The position numbers and the translations under genes are program-made. This document shows, piece by piece, positions 36,486-48,251 of a stretch of 64,000 nt of DNA. This stretch comes from Aulostomus chinensis (lineage: Eukaryota > Chordata > Actinopteri > Syngnathiformes > Aulostomidae): the NCBI GenBank assembly GCA_037954235.1, contig JBBMOA010000003.1, forward strand, positions 9,614,223 through 9,678,222. The letters run 5' to 3'. Position 1 is the first letter of the stretch. Each line of letters starts with the position of its first letter. The notes under the pieces were generated by a model. That model was not told where the DNA came from. It ran no database searches and saw only the letters and a list, made by a program, of their open reading frames with translations.

Positions 36486-38749
36486 CGATGTATCGGGCGA
36501 ACTACCAATTACCACTTCACTAAACATTATTAATGCACCTTTGTGCAAATTAAACTGTTAAATTAAACTGTTAAAATGTTTGTACTTAAAATTTGTACCT
36601 TATACATTTTTTTGTTTTTACAATAGAAGAATAGAATAATTCAAGAATTATTGATTCAAGAATAAGCATGTGGACACTGCCAGAGCACTCCTGGTCCCCA
36701 ACTGAATCCTTCATACTTGGTGTAAATCAAAGTTGACTGCTGCTGCAGTCATCCATGAAAGTTTGTGGATTGTGGAACATGTTACTCATGTCACACTCAT
36801 GAATTAATAAAAATACTCTACAAATGAGCTATTTGAGGTGCAGATGTCTCTCTCTCACTATGTCAAAGGATGTGAAAATATGATACCTGGCTGATGAATA
36901 TAATCTGATCCAAATTTCCACGTATATGCTTAAGTAAAAATGCTGTCACAACAGAGATGAGTAAAGGGGATTTGTAGACAGCAGGATGTGGCAAGTGTTG
37001 TATGACTGAGTCAGGTGACATGTGGTTCAAGATCCATCCATCCATCCATCCATTTTCTTCCACTTATCCTGTTCAGGGTTGCGGGGGGGCCGGAGCCTAT
37101 TCCAGCAGCTTTCAGGCGAGAGGCGGGGTTCACCCTGGACAGGTCCCCAGTCCATCGCAGGGCCAACACATATAGACAGACAACCATTCATACTCACAGT
37201 CACACCTACAATCAATTTAGAGTATCAACCAGCCTACTCCCCTCTTGATGTCTTTGGATGGTGGGAAGAAGCCAGAGTTCCAGAGAGAATCCATGCAGGT
37301 ACAGGGAGAACATGCAGACTCCACACAGAAAGATCCTGTGCTCGAGCCAGGCCTCGAACCCGAGGCGGCTCGCTGGGAGGCGCTAACCACTGCACCACCG
37401 TGCCAAATCCATCCATCCATCCATCGTCATCTTCTGCTTATTCCTTACTAGTAAGGGTTGCGGGGGGGCTGGAGCCTATCCCAGCATCTATGGGCGAGAG
37501 GCGGGGTTCACCCTGGACAGGTCGCCAGTCCATCGCAGGGCCAACATAGAGAGACGAACAACCATGCACTCTCACAGTCATACCTACGGTCAATTTAGAG
37601 TATCCAATTAGCCTAGTCCCCAAATTGCATGTCTTTGGACGGTGGGAGGAAGCCGGAGTACCCAGAGAGAACCCACGTAGGCACAGGGAGAACATGTAAA
37701 CTCCATACAGAAAGATCCCGCGCCCGAGCTGGGACTCGAACCCGGAACCTTCTTGCTGTGAGGCCACAGTGCTAACCACTGCACCACCGTGCAGCCGCAC
37801 CGTGCCAAATCGTAGTTCAAAATGTGGTGGAATATTTTTTTCATGTTGACATTTTTTTTTTTTTTTTATTTTGGATGGCAGAGGAGTCAAAGTCCAACCA
37901 TATAAATATGTTTTTAACTCCTTAGTTGTCTTAAAGTAGTAATAATATTAGTACCCATAGATACTCAAGGGTGTGGAATCAGACATGGAAAAAGTGGTTG
38001 TAGTATGGAAGTTATAAGTTATCTCACACAATAAAAGTACATTTTTGGGAGACTCCCTTTTCAAGCTTGAAAAATATTTTGACCTCTTTAGAATAATGTT
38101 TAACTGAGGTGACATTCTATCATAATCACATTACATAAATGGACACAGATACTTCCTTATGTCATACTTATGTTGCTCTCTTAATATATAAAGCTTGATC
38201 ATGAGCTCTGCCCGAGTTACTCACCCAGCCCCCTTGGCTCTGGATCCATGGACTGAGGTTCTCATCCAGGTACATGGTCATCCAGTCAATGATGCGGGAA
38301 ACCAGTTCACTCATATCCTTCTCTACACATTTCACACAAATGACACCACCAAAGGTGAACAGGCCCACAATACGTCCCCAGTTGACCCCGTCCTTAAAGA
38401 CCTCATCAATCACGGTCTTAAAACTTTGGTAGGCTGTGTCAGGAGTAATATCAATCTGGGAGGAAAGGTCACTATATGCTTGTGAAAAAAGCTGTTCAAA
38501 CCTCTCTGATGAGTCCATCAGTGCTACCTTTACAGCTTCTATGCCACCAGGTGAGGCCATCATCATCTCCAGTTGGCCAGTGCCATTTCTACTCTTGGCC
38601 CACATGCCATTACTGGTAGCTGCAGATGTCTTGTTCCTCTCAGGGCTTTTGCTGGTATCCTGTGGCCTCCAATGACAGACTGGGTAGTTCTTCTGGGACA
38701 GCTTGTAGCTTATGAAGAACTCCACCAGCTCTCTGTTACTGTATTGCAT
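36002..38749 (-). CDS. bcl2l1: Bcl-2-like 1 (Bcl-xL type), two coding exons, 223 aa
   Basis: An anti-apoptotic Bcl-2 family protein that holds BAX/BAK and BH3-only proteins at the outer mitochondrial membrane. Exon 1 is 38225-38749 (175 codons, ending ...WIQSQGGW before GTGAGT) and exon 2 is 36002-36148 (DCFVEMFG... to TGA). Splitting BH2 at this Trp is typical of the family. BH4 is at residues 4-23, a short linker at 28-66, BH3 at about 73-87, BH1 at 118-135 (VFKDGVNWGRIVGLFTFGG), BH2 at 168-182 and a C-terminal membrane anchor at 202-219 followed by KKR. The BH3 has Ser-Glu where most Bcl-xL proteins have Gly-Asp. Human Bcl-xL is 233 aa. The intron contains two nested SINEs and an AG microsatellite. 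It could be a teleost-specific second copy of bcl2l1. Confidence 0.93.
36420..36479 (+). repeat. (AG)n microsatellite in exon-flanking bcl2l1 intron
   Basis: A preceding (TA)n tract runs into about 29 AG units. On the - strand it encodes a meaningless Leu-Ser run. Confidence 0.92.
37030..37395 (-). mobile_element. SINE in the bcl2l1 intron (older, host of a nested copy)
   Basis: A reverse-strand copy of the window's SINE, from (ATCC)n tail to the AGCGCCTCC...GCAC head. Its head is interrupted by the next SINE: CACCGTGCCAAATC at 37396-37409 is repeated at 37798-37811. Confidence 0.85.
37410..37797 (-). mobile_element. SINE nested inside the head of the previous SINE
   Basis: A full-length reverse-strand copy flanked by the 14-bp duplication CACCGTGCCAAATC (37396-37409 and 37798-37811). 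The duplicated sequence is itself part of the older SINE's head, so the order of insertion is clear. It lies in the bcl2l1 intron in the same orientation as the gene. Confidence 0.88.
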
Positions 38750-40260
38750 TATTCCCCCAGCCGAATGTGACCAGCCTAATCAGAAGCCATCGTTCCCTCT
38801 GTCATACTCCTAAGGCTCCTCCGCCTCAAGGTGAAGCTAGTGACAGCAGCCTGAAATCATACCAGTGAAAGAACAACCGACAAATTCACATGAATCCCTG
38901 TCAATACAATGAAAATCTATCATCACATTCTTTAAACTTAAGTGACTTGCAAGACTCCTCAAAACTGATATAAGCTGAATAAAATAACTTTTTCAGTGAT
39001 TCTATAAATACTGGAGACCTGCAGTATTACCAATTGTTTCATTGTTCTTTTTATGTTAATCCATGTCAAGAAGTTCCAACCAATATAACCTGCTTGTACC
39101 ATTTAATCTTTTTTTTTCCTGCCGTAAATATTGAATATCAGTCAATCGAATTTTATGTCTTGTGGCTGAAATCACAAATCAGAAATTAGCTTACGGGACT
39201 GGGACATTAAAATCTGTAAAAGATATGATATCCCCTGACAAATTTATCTTTAGTTTTAAAAAAAAGCTACTAATTACTAATAACTTAGAAAACAGCTGCT
39301 GACAATGGACGTTTTTTGCAAAAATTCTTCAAACATGAAGTCAGCTGTGCATTTATGCAAATGTCATTTTGTACTGTAATGAGATTTTACAGGGCCAATG
39401 CTCATTTCACCAAGAGCTGCGTTGCTCCTTCACTAATCTGATTACACACCAATGAAAAACAGTGAAGTTTAAATGACAAACTATAAACTTTAAAGCCAAT
39501 AGATAGATGGGATTACCCAGTACTTTATCTGGAGAGCCGCGCTAACAACGAAAACAAATAACTAATGTTATTCATGTGAAAGATGTGACATTCAAAACGA
39601 ACAGTTCGCCAATTAACCACAAAATCTCCAGTAATTGAAGACTTCATGTGTCACCGTTACTCAGTGTAGGCCTTATCCGTTAAATTCACGTTAAATTGTT
39701 TACGTAATTTTCTTATCGTGAACGTGGCTTAACAGCAGCTATGGCCGCAAATAAACATTGGCTACTGACTATTAAAATGAGCACAGTCGAGCAAAGTATC
39801 ATAGAATTAAGCGAGATAATTTATGTTGCACCTGCTATCAAGCCAAATGTGTGGGGGGCTGCCAGCTGAGGCGGTCGATCGAGTAAACCAGCTTCAAGCT
39901 AGCGTTAGACGAGCTAACCAGCTACAGTTTGTAAACAAACGCAAAGACAACTACTAACTATATGCTGACGGTTATACTCACAACTACTATCATGTGAAGT
40001 TCATTTAGAGATGCAGACATGGAGGTACTACAACCTAGAGATATACATATAAATACACATTACGGACATTGTAGCAGCAATAGACTTTGTGGCTAGCTGG
40101 AGAGTGATGCTGCTTCCTCTGGGGAATGTTCTGATTCGTCGCCAACAGCTTTCGGGTGCACTACCGCCACCAACTGACCTGGAGCGTTGACTAGCGGTCC
40201 ATTCCCTTTTAAAATGATTAGAAATTTGAATTCCATTTTTTTGTACAGAGATGTGCAGTG
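38750..40260 (-). promoter_or_regulatory. bcl2l1: bcl2l1 upstream region with candidate non-coding first exons
   Basis: The coding exon probably extends to an acceptor near 38855 (- strand ATTTCAG|GCTGCT). Two possible donors for a non-coding first exon are ATAGCAG|GTGCAA at 39831 and TAGTT|GTGAGT at 39981 (both - strand). CpG density is raised at about 39840-40200. No TATA box is evident. Which donor is used cannot be decided from the sequence. Confidence 0.3.
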
Positions 40261-40515
40261 GTAGTTGGCCAGTAGTGTCACTGCATATATATATATAAAC
40301 GCTCACACACACATACACACACAAATAAATTTGATTTCCATTGATAATTTTTGTGTGATTTTGTTGTCAGCACATTCAACTATGTAAAGAACAAAGCATT
40401 AATCAGAATATTTCATTCAGATCAAGATGTTATTTTAATGTTCCCTTTATTTTTTTGAGCAGTGTATGTATATAAATGTATGTACTATATACATAATATG
40501 TATATAAATAACTCT

Positions 40516-40768
40516 CGTTGAGTTTGTGTGTTCTTCTGGATACTCCGGCTTTCACCCAGTCCAAAGACATGCAAATGAGGATTAGGTTAATTGGATACTC
40601 TAAATTAACCATAGGTATGAATGTGAATGGTGTCTGTCTATACGTTGGCCCTGCAATAGACTGGTGACCGGTGCAGAGTGAAACCTGCCTCTTGCCCAAA
40701 AGCCACTGGGATAGGCTTCAGCTCCCTGCAACCCGGAACAGGATAAGCGGAAGAAAATGGATGTGTGT
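40516..40768 (+). mobile_element. 5'-truncated SINE
   Basis: The + strand 3' two-thirds of the SINE family, starting at 'gagtttgtgtgttcttctgg' and ending in GGATAAGCGGAAG and a TG/TA microsatellite. The tRNA-like head is missing. Confidence 0.78.
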
Positions 40769-40889
40769 GTGTGTATATATACACACACACACTCACATTT
40801 ACAAAGACCCTTTGTGGAAAACATTTTTCCAGTGTTCCGGTGTGGGTGTTCATGAACTGTAGCAGAAACATTTTCATATAAAGTAATTA

Positions 40890-41657
40890 ATGAAATCATT
40901 TTTTATTTAAACAATGGTATTTAATAAAATGTGTACATAGCCAATGACCATATACACTTTCTAAAGGTGAAATGACAGTATGAAACATTTCAATGTCACA
41001 GTGGAGAAAAACAAAACTTGAATGTAGAGTTTGAGATCTTTCATAAATCTCGTGATTTAACCAGTGAGCAATGGATTGCATGGAGTAAGTGACAAAAAAC
41101 AAAACCAAGAAACAGTGGATAAAGTATGTACAACGTCACTTATGTCATACAATTATGCATTCAATGTAACTTACTTATCCTCTCCAATACTGGAAATGAC
41201 ACCTGGAACATTTGGAGTACAGACGTGTCCTTTAGTTTGTGATTTCCCTCTATCACTTCTTTCTCAGAGCATTTCACATGAGAGCTGCAACAATTGATTA
41301 GTTTGAATGAAAATTAATCACCTATTTGGATAACAGATTACAGTCTTTGTGAGTAAAAATGTCAGATTTACTTTTTCTAGACACTTAAATACAAAGCCTA
41401 GGTCATTTTTTGTCATTTATACTGGAAAATTAAGTCTTACGACTGTTGGATGACCAGAGGAAGCCAATTTTACACATCATTCTGGGCTCTGAGAAATTGT
41501 GTTTAACAATTTTCAAAAGTTCATGACATGTTTAACACTTCAGATTCATTGACCACTCATTAAAAATGATCAATACAATAATCAGTGATGAAAGTATTAG
41601 CTACAGCCCGTTTCACACGCAATATAAATCTTTGAAATGCTCCTTGAAAAATGTCTC
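40890..41657 (-). other. adnp: adnp 3' UTR
   Basis: An AATAAA on the - strand at about 40902-40907 lies 750 nt beyond the adnp stop. No other feature intervenes. Confidence 0.5.
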
Positions 41658-44600
41658 CTACTCAACCAAGGCAGGATGCAAAGCCCGAACACTCCAAGCA
41701 TTTGCTGTCCCATCTTGCAATGCACCATCTTCCTCTCTTGAAGGATCAACTGTGTTCACATGTTCGGTCTTTTCTATCAAGTCTGCTGGTTCCTGGGATT
41801 TTGTGTTCTTGTCCTGATTCACCTCAACGGTTCCATTTTCAATAGGAGCATCATGCATTTCTGTTTCACTGTCTGAGTCAATAGATATGGTCTCTGTGCA
41901 TGTACTAGGTGGTAAGGAACAGTTTTGTGTCACCCGTTGCTTGTTTTGCTCTGTGTTTGGGGTACCAGACTTGAGGCCACCAGATCTCCCCACTGAGGTG
42001 CCCTCAGACTTGGCCTCCTCAAAGACCAAGTCGTGTTTCACTTTCTTGAGGGCCTGCATGTCAAAGCCAAGCAGCACTGACACCTTTCTGTTCTCACACT
42101 GTCTCTCACACACCCTTCGCTTGGTAGCGAAGTGGCTACAAATATCAGATTTCCACAACCACAAACTAGCAGACAGCTTCTCCTCTTCCTGTGGAGAAAG
42201 GTATGGGCGTTGGTTGAAATAGGCAGTCAGGAAATTCTTCCTGGCTTCATACGTCTTGTGCTCGTAGCTTCGAGGATCCAAAGCGAGGCCATCAGATTGA
42301 GCCGGATTTCCAATAGTGGTAGAGGAAATCTTTGACTCCTTGTTCAATTTTAACTTCTTGGGGTTAGGTGTCATCTGTGTTGGCAGCTGTCTCTTGAGAA
42401 AGCCAGCCCCTGATGAGTTGAGGGTCAAACCGGCCTTGAAGCCTTGACTCGCTTGTGTTCTACCAACTGCCCTGCACTGCACGAGATGCAAGGTGATTGT
42501 GGAAGCTACCATGTTACTGGTGTACACTCCCAAGCAATGAATGCACTTGTATGTCATCTTCTTTTCTACCGGATGCATTGTTTGGAGCACCTGATGTCGC
42601 TCCCTCAGATGCATGGCCAATGCATCAGAGATGGGACCTTTGAGGATGGTGAAGCACAGTGGACACAGAGTTTTCCCAACCTCACTCTTGTGAGTCTGGG
42701 AAGGGTGACTTCTAGTTACCTGTTCAAACCTCTTTTCAACCAATGAGGGTGCCGTCACTTTGACCATAGGTGCAACACTATTCTGAGGTGTGGACTGATC
42801 TTTACCATTGATGGATTCCTTCATGTTGAAGGTAAGTACAACAAGCTGGATGTTAATGGACTTGTCCTGTTTAACAGTGAGGTCAAACGTCAATGGAGAT
42901 GCACCGGGGGGTCCCACAAAATCGTGAGGGTGAGCCTGGCCCACATGCTCGATAAGCTTCTCAACACTATGGAAAGCAGAGTGGCACTGCGGGCAGGTGA
43001 GTCCATGTATAAGCATGTGGTTTAGCAAAGTATCGCTAGGCAGATATCGGTTGCATAGCAAACACTTACTGGTAAAGTTATGGATTTTCATTATATACTT
43101 GGCCATTGCCCACACTTTCTTGGCCTTGTGTGCACTCTCAAAATGCGCACTGTAGAGGTTTTCAGGAAAAAGCTCATTGCACACTGTACATATCTTCCAC
43201 TTCTGGGTTTGAGCTGTGTTTACACCAGCAGTGTTGCTTTCAGATGTTGTGTTGTTGCCAGGTAGTGTAATACGCACCTGATTGGCAGCAATGTATGACT
43301 GAATCTTAACAGGGGGCGCTGGCTTTAAATAGCCAATTACTGGTTGTGCTACTTGATCAACTGAAAGTGGGTGACCTCTGCGTATGACCATAGAGGGCTT
43401 CTGGGACACAGATGGTAAGCTTTGAGGCCTGGCAACGATTACGTTAGCATGTCCAATCATGGTAGTTACCTGAGCACCAATACGCTCGTGGTACTCGATA
43501 ACATGCTGCACTAATGCCTCATAGCTACGAGTAGAAAACTGACAGCGTTTACAGAGGATGTTGTTCCCGTTGACAGAATTGGCACCATTTTTGACTGACG
43601 ATTCAGGAACCACACCAAGATATGGTGAGACAATATGCTGAAAATGTTCTCTGTAGATGTGCCTTCTCACAACATTGTACAGCGAGTCCCGGAATGTGCA
43701 TTTTTTGCAATAGTACATTGGTCTCTCCACACCATCCCCCTGTCTGGATTTTTCAACAAATATTTTGTCCTTGTTTTGTATTCCTGTCCCCTGTGAACTC
43801 CCATAATTCTGCCTAGACCTCTGGATGTGGAATATTTTCACATGCACCTCCAATGTTCTTTTGCTTGCTGTGAATGAACAGTATGGACAGTTGAGCAGAA
43901 TTTTGCCCTCAAAAATGCTCCTGTGCACATTGCGGAAGTGATTCTTGTAGCCTGAGTAGAATTTGGAAGAGAATTGGCACTCTGTACAGCAAAAGGGCTT
44001 TGATCGGTATTCCTAAAAGACATAAAGGGAAAGGACAAGACAAGATAGATGTTGAGTAGAACATATACATTTGAAAGGGCTTTGGTGACAAAAATGTAAT
44101 TTACCTGTGTTTTAGAGTATGATGGATCCCACCCACAGATATCAAGGCATTGAGTTGACTTAACAGTGTGCTCGTTGGGGCAAAATTCTTTGTATTCCTG
44201 GGGGAAAATTAAGCATGTGTGTTAAACCAGTCAATATTAGTTTCCATAAAGTATGGCATTTTTTGGGAGTGAAAATCCTCTAAAACAGTGAGCAATTCTC
44301 AAAACAATTGAAGAAGGGGCATGGAGTTCAGTGGAAAACTATTTCCCTTACATGTAATTGGTAGGCCTGTGTGATTTGGAAAAAAAATGTATCTTGTTGA
44401 AATTCTGATTTTCAGTCAATATCCCAAAAAATTAAGTTAACGCATAGTTGTAGTACAGTTCAAGAAGGATGAAAAGGATTATAGCTGAATGATTGATTTA
44501 AAATTAGAACTGGCATTTGATACAATGCAACTGTCTTGTTACGTAATTATACAACACGGCAAATCTGCCTGAGGGGTCATCCAAACCAATTAGTAGCATG

Positions 44601-47048
44601 TGCTCCTTTGAATCATTTTTTTCTAACCAATTAGAAGTGACGAAGGATGCACTGACTCCCTAGCTGGCGACAGTAGATGGGCAGTTTTTAGCGTGCCCAG
44701 CCTGATCAGTAACTGGCCTGTCAGTTTCATGTGTTCGATTCCCAACCGGTGACTTTCTATGGTGCACCACTTCGCCAGGAATAGACAGAGCAGAGCAGGT
44801 CAAGGCAGACAGTAAATCACGCAGTATATCCAGTCAATATTTAAAACCAAACACCATGAAACGGAAACAATATAAATACATACTCTGTGAATGTAACTGT
44901 AATGTAAATCAAGAGACAATGGCCTATCAGCAGAATTTGAGCAAGTTAACAAAGTTGGGCAGGCAGCTGGAAATTAGCAGCTGTGTGAAGGACCGACACG
45001 ATTGGCGTCACAGTGCACCTGGTGTAAGTAAGGGGGTTAAGCTTGCTATTTGTCAAGCATGTAAGGCCAAAATAGTTCCATACAGAAACACATCAAACAA
45101 CTAACCTAATTAGAAACTTAAAACTCCATCAGCCCTTGAGCCTGCCCAGTTTAAGGAAACCATCAAAGGGGAAGCACCTAAAGCTACGATAGTATGCAGA
45201 ACTCAGAGCAAAGAAAGGGCATGTAACCTCCCTTAACCTTCATTGGCTGCTGCATTCAACTGCTTTTATTTGGTACGTAAAAGATATGACGGACACAGTT
45301 GGATACACAGCAACTCATTTTCAGTAGAATGTTAATAGTACCTCTTTCCAGAAGGAGAGCACTTAATTTATTTTGAGAGTTGTTTAAGAAAAGATTCAGT
45401 AACCTAGTGCAATGTGGGGGAAACTGTATTAGTAATACTTCTGTAATTATGAAAAAATGTTATTTAAGAAAAGTTGATTGTTTTTTAATATTCTGTTTTA
45501 ATATTCTGTCAAATATAATTCTTGGACAGAAAATCTGCATCTGCAAAAGTAGGTCCAAGGAGGTCCCTGTGACAAAAATATTTGGAATCAGCCAAGAAAT
45601 ATGCAATCAGTGCATTTCTAGTTGTGACCCATGGCCACGGTGGAAACACCTGACACAATCCATTCGCAGTGCCAAGTCTGCTGGGTGGGACAATGCTACA
45701 CCATGGTTCTCTCTCTCTCTCTGGTGGCTCATCATTTCATTGATTTATGAAACAGTATGTTTAGTTATGCAAGAAAATTTGTTTCTCTCTTTCATTTTTC
45801 ATAAACCAGCTCTGAATGATCCACTGTGCTCAGTGCGGGCAGCTGTGGGGTCGGCAGAGCTTCAGGACTCTTCTACCTGGCTGCAGTACGCAGAGAGAGA
45901 GCAGAGAGGAGGTGGACACGAGTCGCATGAAAATGCCCAAAATGAGACAAGAACATAGTGAAAAAAACAGCACTTTCAGTAGATCAACTATATCACCCCT
46001 CAGGAGATGTTCTGGTAGATTGTTAGAAAAAAAAAAGGTCATCCACTTGTAGTAAGCAACTGGAGCCCAACACACATGTAGCTATGTACCGTAAATGGAG
46101 CAAATACCCGTTTGTGTCATAAACACTGACAGCATGGTGACGAGGCCATGTAATGTACGCCATCCATGCCACATATAAACAAAGCTGAAACTACTCAATC
46201 TTTTATAAATTGAATAAAGCTTGGGACATGCAAGGATGAGGACAAACTCCCAAATCGGTTTATTTTTCTTTTTGTCCTCCATTTAAAAAAAAAATTCTAC
46301 TCATTTACATTTTTAACTTTTTAAGATATTTACACATTCATAGGTATTAATTTTAAATTCTCCTTGCATTAGAATATGGAGCAGAGAATAGTTTGATGGT
46401 ATCATGAAATACTGCTCCATCACATTTTCAAACTATAACAGTGACTACTGAACAGAAATTCAAATCACAATTGCAATATCTGTCGGAAAAATTGCAATTA
46501 AGATTTTCTTTTCAACAAAATTCTTCAGGATTCCATTTTTACCACTTTACCAGTCAGTCATTTTGTGTCTTTATAATCTTTCTGCTGTGTCACAAGTTTG
46601 TAGAGCAACCAAACACACCTATTAAATGACAGCCTGTTTGCTTGTTCATGATCCATGATGGAGGAATACAATAGGTTGCTTGAGAGCCAGGGACAGAGCA
46701 CAATTTGGGTTTGTCAATGCAACCAAACTTATGAGATACGCCCTTAATTCTTGATAGTGTTTTCATTCAAGGGCTTAACAATTAGTCAAAGGACAGCAAA
46801 TTAACATCTTCACACAATTACAGCTGTGACTAAATTTTGACAAAAACAAAAACAAACATCAAATATAGGCCTCATGTGTGATCCATCAAGCCCATTATGA
46901 GTGCACGATAGTTTAAACAAAAGAATATATGTATGGTCACCTCTGCAGCCTCCTTGCAGAACTCCAGTCCAATGTCTCCGAGCGCTTTTTTCACCTGCTT
47001 CCTGGCTCTTCTGATTCTGGCTAGGTTATTCACGGGGAGCTGATACAT
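41658..47048 (-). CDS. adnp: Activity-dependent neuroprotector homeobox protein, three coding exons, 851 aa
   Basis: ADNP is a nuclear zinc-finger and homeobox protein that, with CHD4 and HP1 (ChAHP complex), silences chromatin in neural development. Coding exons on the - strand: 46941-47048 (MYQLPVNNLARIRRARKQVK...), 44105-44197, and one large exon 41658-44012. Phases are all zero. N-terminal C2H2 fingers start at CCTECQFSSKF; further fingers include CKKCTFRDS, CKRCQFSTRSYE, CTVCNELFPEN, CLLCNRYLPSD and CPLCFTILKGP. The homeobox-like domain follows (YEARKNFLTAYFNQRPY ... ASLWLWKSDICSHF). The human NAPVSIPQ octapeptide region is not conserved here, and the tail after the homeodomain is short (human ADNP is 1102 aa). 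It is clearly ADNP rather than ADNP2. It may be one of the two teleost copies (adnpa/adnpb). Confidence 0.94.
44985..45170 (+). pseudogene. Decayed BED-finger fragment of a hAT-like transposase
   Basis: The + strand reads CVKDRHDWRHSAPGVSKGVK, then CQACKAKIVPYRNTSN, followed after a frameshift by NLIRNLKLHQP. The CxxC...NTSNL..HLK..HP pattern is that of the BED zinc finger at the start of hAT transposases and ZBED proteins. Stops and a frameshift interrupt it, and no DDE domain is nearby. It sits in the first adnp coding intron. Confidence 0.45.
45171..46930. other. adnp intron without further features
   Basis: Part of the 2.7-kb intron between adnp exons 46941-47048 and 44105-44197. No supported exon or repeat boundary is seen; ORFs here lack motifs. 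Confidence 0.5.
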
Positions 47049-47054
47049 CTCTCC

Positions 47055-47960
47055 TGACAAACACATCAAATATTTTACGTTACATTGATGCAACGAAAAT
47101 GAAATGACTGTACATAAACGTGCTTGTATTAGACAATTACATTTAGTTTCGATCATCAATAATATCATTGAAAGACTATTACTACTTGTAGTGAAACAAC
47201 AACAAAAAAATATGCCTGGAATCGCATCCAACTTGCTGAAAAAAGCAAGCTAACACTATGTGTGGCCATGCTCCGGTCTACGGGGGCCCAGTGCCATTTG
47301 AGCGGGCATGATTCCGGTTAGCCTACACAGATTGACCGAGAGCAAGAAGTAGGTTTTTGACACAATGAGCATATCTGTTAGCTTTCTTGCACCAAAATGA
47401 CCGATGCGTTCGGAAGTCGGGAGCTGAACAGTGCTATCCTGTCCGCTTTACAGCGTGGATGCATCGTTAGCTGTTGCTGTCGGCTAGGTTAGCATCAGCG
47501 CTAGCTTCGCTGTCATAATTGTTTTCGTTTTCAATTGAGAAACGAATCGATGCATTTTACTCACCTAGTGACATGCATTAAAATCAACTATATAAAGGCT
47601 ACCTCACCGCATTAATGAAAACAATCCCCGGCCTGGTCGTAGTGTGCGGGCTAATAGGGATATTCCGCCTCCTGTAAGCCGGTGTCCCGGTGTTGATGCC
47701 CTGCTCCGCAGCTAACAGCTAGCTAGCTAGTACGCAACATCAGTTTTTGAAGCACTAACCTAGATGTAGGGAGTGAACGCAAGTGGTGCACACTTATTGT
47801 AAACAAGATAATTCAACAATGATGTGTACACCGTTGCTCATAATAGTACCTGCTAACGTTACTGAACGTGTATTATCTGATCCAAGTGAGAGGCAACTCG
47901 CGATCCAAAATGGCGACAACAAAAAGACGGAAGTTGAAGCAGAAAGCAGAGCAGAGCAGG
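47055..47960 (-). promoter_or_regulatory. adnp: adnp promoter and candidate first exon
   Basis: A CpG-rich stretch. A strong - strand donor, CACTAG|GTGAGT, ends a possible non-coding exon at 47565, and a weaker one lies at about 47603. An AAAATGGCGAC at 47907 on the + strand is YY1-like. The acceptor for the coding exon is TTGTCAG|GAGAG at about 47054. Start sites are inferred. Confidence 0.35.
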
Positions 47961-48251
47961 GGCTGGATGTTTAAAGTTTCAGTCTATTATGTTAATATAG
48001 TTTTAAATTCAGTAATTATAAGCATACATTGATCGATCCAATTTTAAGGTTCGTTAAAAAAAGGAATGTTTGCAGTTTACATATTTTAAGCAAGGTTAAG
48101 GTTTAAATTGATTTATTTTTCCTATCCAACCAAAAGACAGAGATTTTTGGATAAGATACTAGACCACATCTGAAAAAAACACAAAACAATTCATAATATA
48201 GGATTCCAGATGATGCAATTTATTCAACACATAAAATAGAATTATAATCCA

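Noticed and set aside
36326..36508. Leu-Ser-rich ORF on the - strand
   Set aside because: It is the translation of the AG microsatellite in the bcl2l1 intron.
37022..37549. 175-aa + strand ORF
   Set aside because: It is the antisense of two SINEs; similar ORFs occur in the other SINE copies.
45380..45958. 192-aa + strand ORF in the adnp intron
   Set aside because: Its composition is AT-driven with no domain, and it reads through low-complexity CT repeats; no supporting splice or start context.
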